A DNA stretch of 64,000 nt from Chrysomallon squamiferum (GCA_012295275.1 CM022678.1:17125665-17189664); one strand, 5' to 3'; numbered from the stretch's first letter, positions 1 through 12,464 are shown. Notes: generated by a model not told the origin, from the letters alone. Numbers and translations are program-made.

Positions 1-2592
1 AAGCTTAGTGACTGCACTAAATTAGCGTTCAGCCATATATGAAGTTGGGAAAGCTATGAAATGAAGCTTAATTGCTTCCCACAACTTGGGATATCTTCCA
101 GAAATTTATTTTTGTAACAAAAATGTTTGGTGTGATTGTTTGAAGAGAGGCTTGAATTCGAAGTCGTTTTTTAGAGCAGTCAACTCTTCTTGTATTTCAA
201 GATTGGTTTCATTTACACAAGCATCTGTAAATGGATTCAGAAACCAGTCTGGTATTTCCATATTTGTAAGATCTTGGTATCTACAGCTCATGTCCTTGTC
301 CAATGTTTCCAAATGATCACAATAAATCAAGAGGTCGCCTTCCAGTTTGGAGTGATCAGACTCATCATTCTCTAGTTCATTAAGTTTTGGAAACTGGGAC
401 AGATTCCGACGGCCATTATTATTCTTGAAGAAGGCCAGCTTGTCCAAGAATGTACAAATATTAGATTTTGCTTGGATAAGATTTAGCTCACTGCCTTGCA
501 ATTGCAAATTGATATCGCTGAATATGGTGAATAGATCTGTTAAACATTCAAAGTCTGTTTTGTTTGCTAAAAGATAATCAATCAAATGATTACATTTATT
601 TTCCTGGAGAAATTGCACTATGCCGTTGAAAAGAGAATAACATTGTTTTAAACAGTTCCCTTTGGGTAACCACCTCACTTCAGTATGTTATAGAAGGCGA
701 TCAATTTCTTCATCGTTGTTGTTACCGAGTTGTCGAAACATTCGGGAACTGAGGGGTTGACACTTTATTTTATTTACTGCCTTAATAACAACATCAAGGC
801 ATTTATGGAGCTGATCACTTAAGTTCCTGGAAACCAGATGTTACCGATGAATTACGCAATGTATTGTGAAAACACTGGGTACAGCTTTCTTTAAAACTTC
901 AAGAAAACCTTTGTACTGACCTGTTAATGCAGGAGCGCCGTCTGTCGCACAAGCAATAATATTGCTCATTGGGATATCTTTTTTCTTTGAAGAACAGCTC
1001 AACTACAGTAAAATTAGATTCACCTCGAGTCTCCGTTTCAAGTTCCTTTGCAAACAGCAGTTCTTGCACAACATTCTTTTCTTTAATAAAACTAGCATAT
1101 CCCAAAAGTAGAGGTTCATTGCCTGGCAGTGCAGGTTCATCCAGCTGTAAACCAAATTGTTGTCTTTTAATATTTCTTCAATATGCGCTGCCATTTCGTC
1201 AACTCTTCTTTCTACAGATTTATTACTAATTTGAATTGCTTTGATAATTGCACTTGGTCAATCGTGGTGTACTACTGTACGTAAGACTTTCTCCATAGCT
1301 GGCAAAATCAGTTGCTCTCCAATTGTATGAGGTTTCCTGTGCTAGCAATCATTTTGGGTATATTGTATGAACAAATAATACCATAGTCGCTTTTTCGTGA
1401 TTGTTTTGCCGCAAGGGAAACGATGGTGTTTCTCTTTCGAAATGTGTCTTGTAACGTTTGAAAGTATGACAAATTCTCTTTCTCTTTGTCAGGATGCATC
1501 TTTTTAAAGTGCTCGGAAAGCCTGGATGGTTTCATCGCCTTGTTGAGAGCACTTTCTCACAAAGAAGGCACATCGGTCGTTGCTTATTATTTGGAGAACT
1601 CATAAATCCATACTTCAGATATACAACACTATTTTGTCTGCACTTTCGTTTTGATGAGCTATCAGTCATGATTAATGGTTGTTAAATACATTTACTGAAA
1701 ATAAGTAAAATAGAGGCAAACAAAGAATATCACCATAGCAATTTAAGTAACCATGTCTTATTTGAACTAAACGTTTTATTAACAATTTTTTTTTTTATAA
1801 ACAATGTATTTTTGATTATTAAAAACAGAAAAATTATAATAAGGATAAGTTAATTAAATGATTGTAAGCAACCTTTGCAATTGTTGTTTTCCAAAGAACA
1901 CGACAGTTTCACAATAACTGTAACCGACTGCTTACTTGCAAGCAATAACCTTCGAACTAAAATTTACTCTGGAAACACGCCAAATTCATGAAAACGTACC
2001 AAATATATTTTTAACTTATGAAAGACTAAAACAAAGTTAAAATAATTAAATTGCATTTTAGTTTTCACTTTGCAACTCATTTATGAGAATTAACTGTACC
2101 AGCATTGACACCCACTCTGAAGACCAGTAAGATCACACATACCAACATTGGCTAAAAACATATATTATCACGCATAAATCAATCATTCAATGACCTAATA
2201 TACACAATTGTTCGTTTTATCACTTTTATGTTCGAAACTATCATTCGAATCCCATCCTAATCGCCAATTTTGCATATGGATATGAGCAGGGTAATAAAAA
2301 ACACTTGTCACTATCACGGCCGCATAAGAACTGACCATGGACAATTCCCATGGAACTGACTGAGCTGCAGTCAACAACTTCACGCGTTCATACAGCGAGA
2401 TTGTTGTGTTCACGCAACAACATTAGCGAGCAACTGGGACAATATACAAGCTTAAATTTTACTTTTTATAGTACTGCTTGTTACTATTCTTGTTTGAACA
2501 ATTTATAGAATTGTAGCTTATAGTGTATTTTACATAGTAATATTTAAATTTGTGATACGATTTACTTTAGATAAGCACGTTGGGAATCCCTG
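1..2592 (-). mobile_element. hAT-type DNA transposon remnant (ZBED/SCAND3-like), one end outside window
   Basis: The minus strand holds a decayed transposase of the ZBED5/SCAND3/FAM200 type. The plus-strand right end at 2576-2592 reads, on the minus strand, CAGGGATTCCCAACGTG, which resembles hAT terminal inverted repeats of the CAGGGGTTCCCAA type. The family leader cassette begins directly beyond it, so the element lies against the first promoter unit. The 8 bases after the end, CTCTAGGA, could be the target duplication, but the partner end is outside the window. Bases 1670-2575 are non-coding element or AT-rich flank with no convincing gene. Confidence 0.7.
106..1669 (-). pseudogene. hAT transposase pseudogene, BED-finger type
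   Basis: Read on the minus strand from the ATG at 1669, the N-terminus is MTDSSSKRKCRQNS, followed by a BED-finger-like region (CLLC near 1580, then SEHFKKMHPDK near 1490). Later blocks are recognisable from the ZBED5/SCAND3 family: GYASFIKEKNVVQELLFAKE (about 1105-1040), a frame-shifted stretch around the catalytic CATDGAP region (about 940), RWLPKGNCLKQ (about 675) and FTIFSDINLQLQGSELNLIQ (about 530). The blocks fall in different frames: there are shifts near 1540, 1330, 1000-1100 and 900-700. It therefore cannot encode an active transposase. The 190-residue open stretch at 106-678 is the largest intact piece. The family assignment rests on recalled family motifs. Confidence 0.75.
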
Positions 2593-2608
2593 CTCTAGGA
2601 CATCCATT

Positions 2609-2811
2609 CTAAATATAGACTAGCGTCAGTGTTAAATACTGGTAACATGTCTATTTTTAGAACTTAGCTATTCCCGTGACCTACCAGGAAACTGAAACTG
2701 CAGATAGGTCCAAAGCGGCTAAGAAAAACAGTACAGTCTAGAATTTTAGTGGGAAAATATCCGGTTTTTTTGTTTGTTTTATCTTCTCTTTTCTTCGTCT
2801 AAAGTATTTAA
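2609..2811 (+). promoter_or_regulatory. Leader promoter cassette 1 (MEF2-like, ISRE-like, TATA-like)
   Basis: CTAAATATAG at 2609-2618 fits the MEF2 consensus YTAWWWWTAR. It is followed by GCGTCAGT, related to AP-1/CRE sites. GAAACTGAAACT at 2688-2699 fits the ISRE core GAAANNGAAACT exactly. TATTTAA at 2805-2811 lies about 120 bases before the leader ATG. The same order recurs in the other cassettes. Motif matches are seen; binding and function are inferred. Confidence 0.55.
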
Positions 2812-2933
2812 CATGTTAAGATAGTGTGTTACGCATAGAAGAACAGATACTAGAAAATCGAATAACTTTCTCGCTCACGAATTTACAACAACATTGAGAT
2901 AAACGATTCGTAATGACGGAAGTTGAATTAAAA

Positions 2934-2976
2934 ATGTCCCCGGTGATAATTCTACTGTTAGTTTTATCGGAGACAG
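2934..2976 (+). CDS. Leader (signal peptide) exon 1
   Basis: The exon encodes MSPVIILLLVLSET plus one base of the next codon, then a GTAAGT donor. This is a short hydrophobic signal-peptide core. The phase-1 end matches the phase-1 start of the ShKT exons. An in-frame upstream ATG at 2913 would add MTEVELK. No ShKT exon follows before the next leader unit, so use would need splicing over later leaders to the exon at 18871, or the exon is an orphan. Confidence 0.6.
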
Positions 2977-4743
2977 GTAAGTGAGTTTGAATTCGTTAAA
3001 ATTGAACTTCAGTCTCTGCACGTGCATTGTGTTTGTATGTGAGGTGTGTGAGCGTATGTTTACGCCATTGTGTTTGTGTGTACGCTCGTGCTTGTGTGCA
3101 TGTGAGCGCGCGTGCTTGTGTGTATGTGTATGTGAGCGTGCTTGCGTGTCTGTGTTTTTTCTGAATTATTTAACAAACGTTTAATGCTTAGGCCACATAA
3201 AATAACTTAACTGATTTGTGTTCTGTTGAAAATAACGAGATAATCTAATGAGAAAACTTGGACAAGAAATCGTTGGATTGAGATAATTAATTCGTAAACT
3301 TGGTAGTTAACTATAAATCTACATTCAAAACAATTTATAATACATGTATATATGTTTTACATTTTGTATTTAAAAAATATAATATATATTAATATCTGTA
3401 TCTATATATTTATATATATGTATATCTGATTATGAAAACACAATTATCGGTCATCAGGATCTTTAAACATACATATAGCTGTAGAATTTATTTACAGTGA
3501 TTTGTGTTCCTAAATTAAATAATTTAAATATATATAGGGTTTTTTTTACTTGTTTTACCTGTTACTTTTTATACAATTTATTAATTTTTATCGTCATATT
3601 ATTATTTTTTATTTTATTTACATTTCTTTATAATAATAATAGAAATTATATATATATATATATTGTATGTCTATGATATTCTAATGTGCCTGTATAAGTC
3701 GTCCGTCATACTGGTTTGAAATATTTTTACTGACTTTTCAACGCTTTATTTAGTTTCTGCTTGAGCAGCGATCTGAATAAAAACTGCACTAATGTAAAAT
3801 GTTAAGTCGTGTATTTGTGCTTACTGCATGAATGTGATCTCGTATTGCGAACCAGAGAGATTGATTTCAATCAGAACTGTCTTGTGTAGTCTGCACCTCG
3901 TTATGGTTCACCTGTTTTGTTTCAACCTTTTAATCTGATCGGGTTATTCTACAAGCATTTGTCCTATAAACAGATTCAACCAAACTATTTTCATAAACAT
4001 ATTTTTAGAAAGAGCAATATTTTAAATATAGTAAAACACAGTGAAACTGAAGCTTAAAGCAACTACGCTGTCAAACACTTGTAGGAACATCTAAACACTC
4101 ACCCGCCTCCAAACATTCTCCCAGGTTATGTAGATCTATACGTTTAAATAAAATGTAAAGCTTTCAGTCGTAAAATTTAGTTGGTTTAAGCAAAATTTAT
4201 TTATATTTATACCGCATAAACGTTTGCACTCTGGCCTCCATATGTGTACACTTTGTTATTTGTATAATAATCCTTGTTAAATCTGCTTGAACTTCAAATA
4301 AAAGCTCAAATATAATTTTAATCTATTATTTTACACAGTAGTAAAAATAAATGAAACTGATTTATAATTCTCCCCCACCAAGTTAATTTTGATTAATAAC
4401 GAAGTATCACTAGAAATAAGTAGAAACAACACTGAGTACAGTATAAAAAATATCTGGGAGCTGTTTTTATTTCTGTAGCCGTGACATCATCACATGTAGG
4501 ACGTATCGTTTTGCTCTAAAGCAGAGGTCGTTAACCTTGTCGCTCGGGACTTCAGTAGACGTTTGACTGACTGCTGTGGACCCTTTGCCTTTTTGGATTG
4601 ATCGCAGAGTGGAATTTAGTCTTGGTGATGTCCTCGTCTATATAAAGCCCTGAGGACCCCATTTTTTTCTCTATCTTTTTTTTCTCCTGCTTCTTTTTAT
4701 ATATATGACTTTCAATTATTTAATAGCAAATTTACACATACAC

Positions 4744-4747
<4 letters not shown>

Positions 4748-4818
<71 letters not shown>
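4748..4818 (+). repeat. (GA)n microsatellite
   Basis: A perfect GA dinucleotide tract of about 70 bp inside leader unit 1. It is replaced by a short GAGAGAGAG remnant at 7870 in unit 2. Confidence 0.95.
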
Positions 4819-4819
<1 letters not shown>

Positions 4820-4930
4820 AAACTTACGTTCGCATACATCTCTACATGACAGACTCTTTCTATGATTAAGGAAAAAAAGTGATAAGAACATTATTTGATT
4901 TAAGTTTTTACCTTACTATAACTACAATTG

Positions 4931-4934
<4 letters not shown>

Positions 4935-4983
<49 letters not shown>
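4935..4983 (+). repeat. (TA)n microsatellite
   Basis: A TA tract of about 48 bp inside unit 1, short in unit 2 (near 8000). Confidence 0.95.
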
Positions 4984-4985
<2 letters not shown>

Positions 4986-5019
4986 TGTTCTTTTGTTTAT
5001 GAATGGGTCTGGGTTTTGA

Positions 5020-5560
5020 TGTCTGTGTGTGTGTATTTGTGGGGTATGCGTTTGTGTATTTGCGTTTGTTTCTGTCAGTTTTTTCACACAATGTGGAGCT
5101 GATTCTTGTGAAATTACTTCCTTGCTGTGTTTTTTTCTCTGTGTGTCTAGAACTTTTAGAATTGCATCAATAGAGAAGAGTCCAGTGAACTTAGTTCCTT
5201 ATTGAGAAAATAATACCAAAAATTAATATAATAGAAACACAAAATTAAATTTAATTGAATGGTTTCCCAAGGACAGCAGCAGATAGAAAAATCTGGAATT
5301 TTAGTCCAAAAATATTTATTATTAAAATTAATTAGATTTAAGAATAATATACTTGTCTTAGATGACAACGAGCTTTTATGAGTCGCAAAAGGATAGTTTG
5401 GTCTCTCCACCAAACATTGCCGGATACACAGCGATAGGTAGGCGAACCTTTTCAACTGGGTTAGTTGGTAGACTTATTTACTGTTATGTACATCGACAGC
5501 TTGGTTTCTGTTGATTGTTTAAGCTATTAGAGGTTCAAGTACCTGTAACATTTAAAATGA
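5020..5560 (+). repeat. U-block 1 (conserved upstream block)
   Basis: A block found upstream of several leader cassettes. Its hallmark is CGGATACACAGCGATAGGT near 5419. The same block occurs near 8040-8580, 15040-15990, 28690-29620 and 34325-34900. The distance from hallmark to leader ATG is about 0.6-0.9 kb where a leader follows. A 99-codon minus-strand open frame here is not kept in the other copies, so I do not call a gene. It could be a distal regulatory block or just duplicated flank. Confidence 0.6.
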
Positions 5561-5677
5561 CGGGTGTTTGCTTTTTTTCATACATGAAAGTTATTTTTTT
5601 ATCACTTTTGTAAATAAATTTAAAATAGTCAAAAATCTAATAAATTAAAAATAGATAAATAAATAAATAAACAAAAA

Positions 5678-5712
<35 letters not shown>

Positions 5713-5797
5713 CAACAATAATAATAATAATGAAAAAAATAATTAAAAAAAGGAAAATATTAAATAATTTGTATCTCCCTTCCTGTGTGCATGTAAG

Positions 5798-5845
<48 letters not shown>

Positions 5846-5907
5846 TGTACATATGTATGTATCTATGTAAACTTTTATGAATCTATGTATATTTATATGA
5901 ATGTATG

Positions 5908-5944
<37 letters not shown>

Positions 5945-6027
5945 TTATATATGTACGTATGAATCACAAAATGTACATTCGTATCTGCATACAAAAGAAA
6001 TACTCCCAGCGTAGTATGATCTCTATT

Positions 6028-6206
6028 CTAAATATAGACATGCGTCAGTGTAAAATATGAGAAAATGTTTATTTTTAAATCTGACAATCTCCACCACCTA
6101 CAAGGAAACCGAAACTGCTTTGCGACCATAAACGACAGAACATTCTGGTATTACTGGAAAAATATAAGTATTTTTTGTTTCTTTCTTCCTCGTCTGAAGT
6201 ATTTAA
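6028..6206 (+). promoter_or_regulatory. Leader promoter cassette 2
   Basis: MEF2-like CTAAATATAG is at 6028-6037, followed by ATGCGTCAGTG (AP-1/CRE-like). The ISRE-like GAAACCGAAACT is at 6105-6116 and TATTTAA at 6200-6206. The spacing to the ATG at 6328 is like that of cassette 3. Confidence 0.55.
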
Positions 6207-6327
6207 CATGCTAAGATAGTGTGTTACGTACAGAAGAACAGATACCGGAAACTCGAATAACTTTCTCGCTCACGAATTTACAAGAACATTGACATACCAA
6301 TTCTCGCGGACGAAAGTTGAATTTAAA

Positions 6328-6370
6328 ATGTTCCCGATGATAATTCTGCTGTTTGTTTTATCGCAGACAG
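6328..6370 (+). CDS. Leader (signal peptide) exon 2
   Basis: Encodes [14 protein letters not shown] and ends in phase 1 at a GTAAGT donor. It is 43 coding bases long, the same as most other leaders. The ATG has A at -3 (AAAATG). No downstream exon of the receptor lies before the next leader. Confidence 0.6.
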
Positions 6371-6904
6371 GTAAGTGTGTTATGAATTCTTTAAAAACGT
6401 ATTTGAATCTGTGTGCTGTATTTGTGTCTGATGTCTGTATGTGCGTACGCTCGTGCGTATTTTTTATATCTTAAATATATTAGAAACACTTACACGTTTT
6501 AGGCCACATAATCTAACTTAATACTTTTATATTGTGTTAAAAATAACGAAACACTCTAATGAGAAAACTGAGAAAGCGAAACATAATATTCAGATAATTA
6601 AATTGTAAACGTGGTAGTTAAGTATAAAACAAAATGAAATATAATTCTAAATCACAAACAATTTGTAATATAGAAAAATGTAATACTGTACACATAGACT
6701 CGACTCCGAAAAACACGTACTTCAGATTATTATGAAAGTTATCGGCCTCATCGGGATCTTTGGTATGAAAATAAATATAGCCGTATAATTTATTTCCAGT
6801 GATTTGAGTTTCTAAATTAAATAATTTAAATATATATATTTTTTTACTTTTTCTTTTTCCTGTTACTTTTATATAATTTATTACATTTATTGTTTTTTGG
6901 AGGT

Positions 6905-6971
<67 letters not shown>

Positions 6972-8907
6972 TAACAATTACATACATATATACAGTATAT
7001 ATATATATTGTTCATATAAGATACACCAAGGTGCCTGTTTTGAAATATTTTTACTCATTTTTCAACGCCAGATTTATTTTCTGCTTGATCTGCGATCTGA
7101 ATAAAAACTGCACTAATGTAAAATGTTAAGTCATGTCTTTGTGTTTAGTGTATGAACGTTATCTCGTATTGTGAACCAGAGAGATTGATTTCAGTTAGAA
7201 GTGTCTTGTGTAGCCGCCACCTCGTTATGGTTCACCAGTTATGTTTCAACCTTTTAATTTGATCGGGTTATTCTACAAGCATTCGTCCTACAACCAGATT
7301 CAGCCAAACTATTTTCATAAACATATTTTTAGAAAGAGGAATATTTTAAATATAGTAAAACAGTTAAATTGAAGCTTAAAGCAACTACGCTGTCAAACAC
7401 TTGTAGGAGCCTCTAAACACACACCCGCCTCAAAACATTCTACCAGGTTATGAAGATCTATACGTTTAAATATAATTTAAAGCTTTCAGTAGTGAAATTT
7501 AGTTGGTTTGAGCATAATTTATTTTTATTTACACCGCATGAACGTTTGCACTGTGGCCTCCACATCTGTACACTTTGTTATTTGTATAATACTCCTTGTT
7601 AAATCTGCTTGAACTTCAAATAAAAGCTCAAATACAATTTTAATCTATTATTTAACATAGTAGTAAAAATAAATGAAACTGATTTATAATTCTCCCCCAC
7701 CAAGTTAATCTTGATTAATAGCGAAGTATCACTAGAAATAAGTAGTTTAACAACACTGTGTACAGTATAAAAAATATCTGGGAGCTGTTTTTATTTCTGT
7801 AGCCGTGACATCATCACATGTAGAACGTATGGTTTTGCTCTAAAGCAGAGGTCGTTAACCTTGTCGCTCGAGAGAGAGAGTTAAACTTACGTTCGCATAT
7901 ATCTCTACATGACAGACTGCTTCTATGATTAAGGACAAAAAGTGATAAGAACATTATTTGATTTAAGTTTTTACCTTATTATAACAACAATTGTTAATAT
8001 ATATATGGTGTTTGTTTATGAATGGGTCTGGGTTTTCATGTCTGTGTGTGTGTATTTGTGGGGTATGCGTTTGTGTATTTGCGTTTGTTTCTGTCAGTTT
8101 TTTCACACAATGTGGAGCTGATTCTTGTGAAATTACTTCCTTGCTGTGTTTCTTTCTGTGTGTGTCTAGAATTTTTAGAATTGTATCAATAAAGAAGAGT
8201 CCAGTGAACTTAGTTCCTGATTGAGAAAATAATACCAAAAATTAATATAATAGAAACGCAAAATTAAATTTAATTGAATGGTTTCCCAAGGACAGCAGCA
8301 GACAGAGAAATCTGGAATTTTAGTCCAAAAATATTTATTATTAAAATTAATTAGATTTAAGAACAATATACCTGTCTTAGATGACAACGAGCTTGTATGA
8401 GTCGTAAAAGGATAGTTTGGTCTCTCCACCAAACATTGCCGGATACACAGCGATAGGTAGGCGAACCTTTTCAACTCGGTTAGTTGGTAGCCTTATTTAC
8501 TGTTATGTACATCGACAGCTTGGGTATGTTGATTGTTTAATCTATTAGCGGTACAAATACCTGTAACATTTGAAATGACGGGTTTTCGCTTTTTTTTTCA
8601 TACATGAAAGCTTTTTATATTTTTTATCACTTTTGTAAATCAATTTAAAATAGCAAAAATATAATAAACTAAAAATAGATAAATAAATAAATAAACAAAT
8701 AAATAGTAATAATAATAATAATAATAACAACAACAACAACAAAATAATAATAATTAAAAACACAATTAAAAAAAGGAAAATATTAAATAATGTGTTCCTT
8801 GTTACGAGTGTATCTCCCTTCCTGTATATATAAATTATCTTTGTACGTATGTATGTATCTATGTAAACCTTTATGAATCTATGTATATTTATATGAATGT
8901 ATGATTG

Positions 8908-8949
<42 letters not shown>

Positions 8950-9028
8950 ATATATACATATGAATCACAAAATGTACATTCGTATGTGCATACAAAAGAA
9001 ATACTCCCAGTGTAGCATGATCTCTATT

Positions 9029-9207
9029 CTAAATATAGACATGCGTCAGTGTAAAATATGAGAAAATGTTTATTTTTAAATCTGACAATCTCCACCACCT
9101 ACAAGGAAACCGAAACTGCTTTGCGACCATAAACGACAGAACTTTCTGGTATTACTGGAAAAATATAAGTATTTTTTGTTTCTTTCTTCTTCGGCTGAAG
9201 TATTTAA
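9029..9207 (+). promoter_or_regulatory. Leader promoter cassette 3
   Basis: CTAAATATAG at 9029-9038, ATGCGTCAGTG just after it, ISRE-like GAAACCGAAACT at 9106-9117, and TATTTAA at 9201-9207. Almost identical to cassette 2. Confidence 0.55.
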
Positions 9208-9329
9208 CATGTCAATATAGTGTGTTACTGATAGAAGAACAGATACCGGAAACTCGAATAACTTTCTCGCTCACGAATTTACAAGAATATTGACATACCC
9301 GATTCTCGCGGACGGAAGTTCAATTAAAA

Positions 9330-9372
9330 ATGTTCCCAATGATAATTTTGCTGTTTGTTTTATCGCAGACAG
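9330..9372 (+). CDS. Leader (signal peptide) exon 3
   Basis: Encodes [14 protein letters not shown], the same peptide as leader 2, with a GTAAGT donor in phase 1. It sits in a shortened unit (9.0-10.8 kb) that lacks the D-block and U-block. Confidence 0.6.
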
Positions 9373-10840
9373 GTAAGTGTGTTATGAATTCTTTAAAAAC
9401 GTATTTGAATCAGTGTGCTGCATTTCTGTCGAATGTCTGTATGTGCGTAAGCTCGTGCGTATTTTTTGTATCTTAAATATGTTAGAAACACTTACATGTT
9501 TAAGGTGACATAAAATAATTTTATTCTAAAATTATTTAATTATTTTATATTGTGTTGAAAATAACGACACACTCTAATGAGAAAGCTGAGCTAGGGAAAC
9601 ATAATATTCAGATAATTAAATTGTAAACTTGATAGTTAAGTATAAATGAATGAAATATAATCCTAAATCCCACACAATATATAATATCTATGTATCTATC
9701 CATCTATCTAGCTAGCTTTTTCTCCATATATATATGCAACATGTTTCAAATACACTTGCCTAAAATATACCTACATCTGATGAAGAAAGGAAACAAAACA
9801 ATTATTGGCCCATCGGAAAATTTGATATAAAAATACATATAGACATATAATTTATTTCCAGTCATTTGCGTTCCTAAATTAAATAATTTTTCTTCTTTTA
9901 TCTTCAAATAATACAATTTTATGTGTAGATATTGTACATATTAGATTCTCCAAAGTGCCTGTATTAGTAGTCCGTAATACAGTATTGAAAACATTTCGAA
10001 AAGTTTCTTCACTATTTCATAAATATGTCATTAGAAAGAGCAATATTTTATATATCGTATAACACAGTGAAACTGAAGCTAAATCAACTACGCAGTCAAA
10101 CACTAAACACTCACCCGCCTTATGTGTGTACTCGCGTGCTTTTGTTTCTTTCTGAATTAGATGTATTTAATGTTTAGACCACGTAAAATAAAATAGTTCA
10201 ATTTTATTGTGTTAAAAATAACCGTGAACCCTAATGAGAAAACTGTGACAGGGAAACATAATATTAAAATCGTTAAATTGTAAACTTCGTAGTGTACCAG
10301 TCTCAAAACATTATCACGCACCCAAAGTTTATCACCAAACAGAATTTAGAGAATACAATCATACATTTTTGTTGATTTATGCAAAATGTATGTTTGATAA
10401 TTACAATGAACGTTGCGTTAAGCATAGTGATTCGGGATTCTTTAGTTAACAACTTAATATCAACTATTTCTGTAGTACTTGAAGAAGTCAGTTATGGAGA
10501 TCAATGTAGAATTTAAAACACATATGCTTTTCTGCAATCAGGACAAAAATTTCCATTTTATTATCGACATAATGTATAAATTTAGTCATTTGTATGATAA
10601 TCCTTAATAAATCCTTCTTGAATTGTAAATCGTATATCATTTCAATGTACAACTTTAATGACTTATTTAACACAGAAGTAAAAATAAATGTAATAGGTCT
10701 TTAATTTCCCCCCTCTCCAGTCAATTTAATTTTAACTAACAAGACTGAGTACAGTTTAAAAATATCTACCCGATGTCTTTATACCGGTATCCATGACCTC
10801 ATCACGAGAAAAGGAAATATTTTCCGGCGTTAAACGACTT
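9373..10840 (+). repeat. Truncated leader unit 3 intron
   Basis: Shortened and scrambled intron sequence of the leader unit. It includes a second copy of leader-intron start-like sequence near 10130-10260 (TGTGTGTACTCGCGTGCTT and the following AT-rich stretch), but no promoter or ATG goes with it. No gene is seen. Confidence 0.5.
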
Positions 10841-10845
10841 ATATT

Positions 10846-11043
10846 CTAAATATAGACATGTGTCATTGTACAAATATGAAAAACATGTTTGTTTTTAAAT
10901 ACGATCTATTCCACATGGCGGACAAGGAAACTGAAACTATAGATAGGGGCCGAAGCGACTATAAACGACATTCGTTATAGAAGTTTTGCAAAAGTTTAAG
11001 TAATTTTTGTCATTTTATTTTTCTTCCTGAAAAGTATTTGAAA
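10846..11043 (+). promoter_or_regulatory. Leader promoter cassette 4
   Basis: MEF2-like CTAAATATAG at 10846-10855, TGTGTCATTG after it, and an exact ISRE-like GAAACTGAAACT at 10927-10938. The TATA-like position reads TATTTGA near 11034, which is weaker than in cassettes 1-3. Confidence 0.5.
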
Positions 11044-11077
11044 TATCCGATTCACGCAGACGGAATCTTAATTAAAA

Positions 11078-11120
11078 ATGTCCCCAGTAATAATTCTGCT
11101 GTTGCTTTTATCTGAGACAG
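11078..11120 (+). CDS. Leader (signal peptide) exon 4, GC donor
   Basis: Encodes MSPVIILLLLLSET and ends in phase 1. The donor is GCAAGT, not GTAAGT. GC-AG introns exist, and the rest of the donor is optimal, so it may still splice weakly. Confidence 0.55.
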
Positions 11121-11442
11121 GCAAGTGTGTTTGAAGTGTTTAAAAAGGTTTTCAGTGTGTGTATGTGTACTCTGTTTTATGTGTCAGGTGCGCTCATTGT
11201 TCGCTGTATGTGTGTACTCTCGAGTTTGTGTTACTTTCTGAATTAGACACATTTAATCTTTAGGCTACATACAATAAATTAAAAAAATAACCAGGAAGTA
11301 TAATGAGAAAACTGTTACAGGGAAACATAATATTCAAATTGTAAATTTGGTAGTTAACTATGGATAAATATAATATAACTCTAAATCATAAATAATTTAT
11401 AATACAAAAAAATATAATCGTGTATACATAGACTCGGCTATA

Positions 11443-11690
11443 CATTGTTTATAAAAAAAAATTGTTAATAAAACGTTTAGTTCAAATTAGACATGCTTAC
11501 TTAAATTGCTATGGTGAAATTCTTTGTTTGCCTCTAACTATTTTACTTATTTTCAGTAAATGTATTTAACAACCCATAATTATGACTGATAGCTCATCAA
11601 AACGAAAGTGCAGACAAAATAGTGTTGAATATCTGAAGTATGGGTTTATTAGTTCACCAAATAATAAGCAATGACCGAATACAGTTTGAA
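11443..11690 (+). mobile_element. Internal fragment of the same hAT element as at 1-2592
   Basis: About 240 bp matches, in reverse complement, the 5' leader and N-terminal coding part of the transposon at about 1560-1790. It reads MTDSSSKRKCRQNS and then YLKYGF before the match ends near AATAATAAGCAATGACCG. No terminal repeats are present, so it did not arrive as a complete element. It lies between leader exon 4 and cassette 5. Confidence 0.8.
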
Positions 11691-11774
11691 AAGATCTAGG
11701 CGAGTCTTTATACCGATATCCATGACCTCATCACGAGAAAAGGAAATATTTTCCGGCGTTACACGACTTATATT

Positions 11775-11975
11775 CTAAATATAGATATGTGTCATTGTAC
11801 AAATATGAAAAAAACATGGTTATGTTTAAATACGATCTATTCCCCATAAGCTACAAAGAAACTGAAGCTATAGATAGGGGCCGAAGGGACTATAAACGAC
11901 TTACGTTCTAGAATTTTTGCAAAAGTTTAAGTAATTTCTGTCATTTTTATTTTTCTTCGTCTAAAGTATTCAAAA
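11775..11975 (+). promoter_or_regulatory. Leader promoter cassette 5 (decayed)
   Basis: MEF2-like CTAAATATAG at 11775-11784 is intact. The ISRE-like element reads GAAACTGAAGCT at 11858-11869, one base off consensus. The TATA-like position reads TATTCAA. It belongs to the dead leader at 12094. Confidence 0.45.
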
Positions 11976-12093
11976 TATTAAGATAATGTGTTAGGTATAG
12001 AAGATCAAATACTGAAACTTGATTAACTTTTTCGATGAAGAATTTAGAAGAACATTGAGTTGTTGATTCACGCAGACGGAATCTTAATTAAAA

Positions 12094-12140
12094 ATGTCCC
12101 GGTAGTAATTCTTTTGTTTGTTTTATACGAATACATGGAA
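12094..12140 (+). pseudogene. Leader exon 5, dead
   Basis: The ATG context matches the other leaders, but the fourth codon is TAG (ATG TCC CGG TAG) and the GTAAGT donor is lost (ATACATGG at the expected place). It cannot encode a usable signal peptide. Confidence 0.7.
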
Positions 12141-12149
12141 ACATAATGT

Positions 12150-12464
12150 TAAAACAATAATATTTTAAACTTGGTAGTTCTGTATAAATAAATGAAATAT
12201 AATTCTACATCCCACACAATTTAAAATATAAACAAAAAAATAATAGTTTCCACATAGACTCGGTTGGGAAATATACGTAGATCTGTTTATGAGAAAACAA
12301 CTATCGCCTAATCAGTATGTTTGGTATAAAACACACATGGAGCCGTACAGTTTATTTCCCGTTCTTAGTGTTCCTAAATTAAATAATTTAGATTTCTTCT
12401 TCAGACTCTTACTTTTTATTTAATTAATTACCTTTTTGTTGTCGTTCTTTTAAAGATTTTATAT

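Larger units (their letters stand above)
2600..6010 (+). repeat. Tandem leader unit 1 (about 3.4 kb)
   Basis: This unit holds the promoter cassette, leader exon, intron block (shared stretch near 3760-4100), D-block (near 4440-4700, including GCAGAGGTCGTTAACC) and U-block (near 5020-5560, including CGGATACACAGCGATAGGT). It aligns by eye through most of its length to unit 2 at 6010-9010. The differences are mainly simple-repeat length and a missing D-block tail in unit 2. No other gene is seen in it. Confidence 0.7.
6010..9010 (+). repeat. Tandem leader unit 2 (about 3.0 kb)
   Basis: Contains cassette 2, leader exon 2, an intron block with a (TAA)n tract at 6913-6969, the D-block near 7740-7870, and a U-block near 8040-8580. 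It is near-identical to unit 1 over long stretches, showing a recent tandem duplication. Confidence 0.7.

Noticed and set aside
4440-4700. D-block as a hAT-type MITE because of GCAGAGGTCGTTAACC
   Set aside because: The string resembles some hAT ends, but no matching opposite end or target duplication could be found, and the block travels with the leader units.
5156-8474. Two similar 99-codon minus-strand frames at 5156-5455 and 8175-8474
   Set aside because: They lie in near-identical U-blocks and the frame is not kept in the more diverged copies at 15.8, 29.4 and 34.7 kb.
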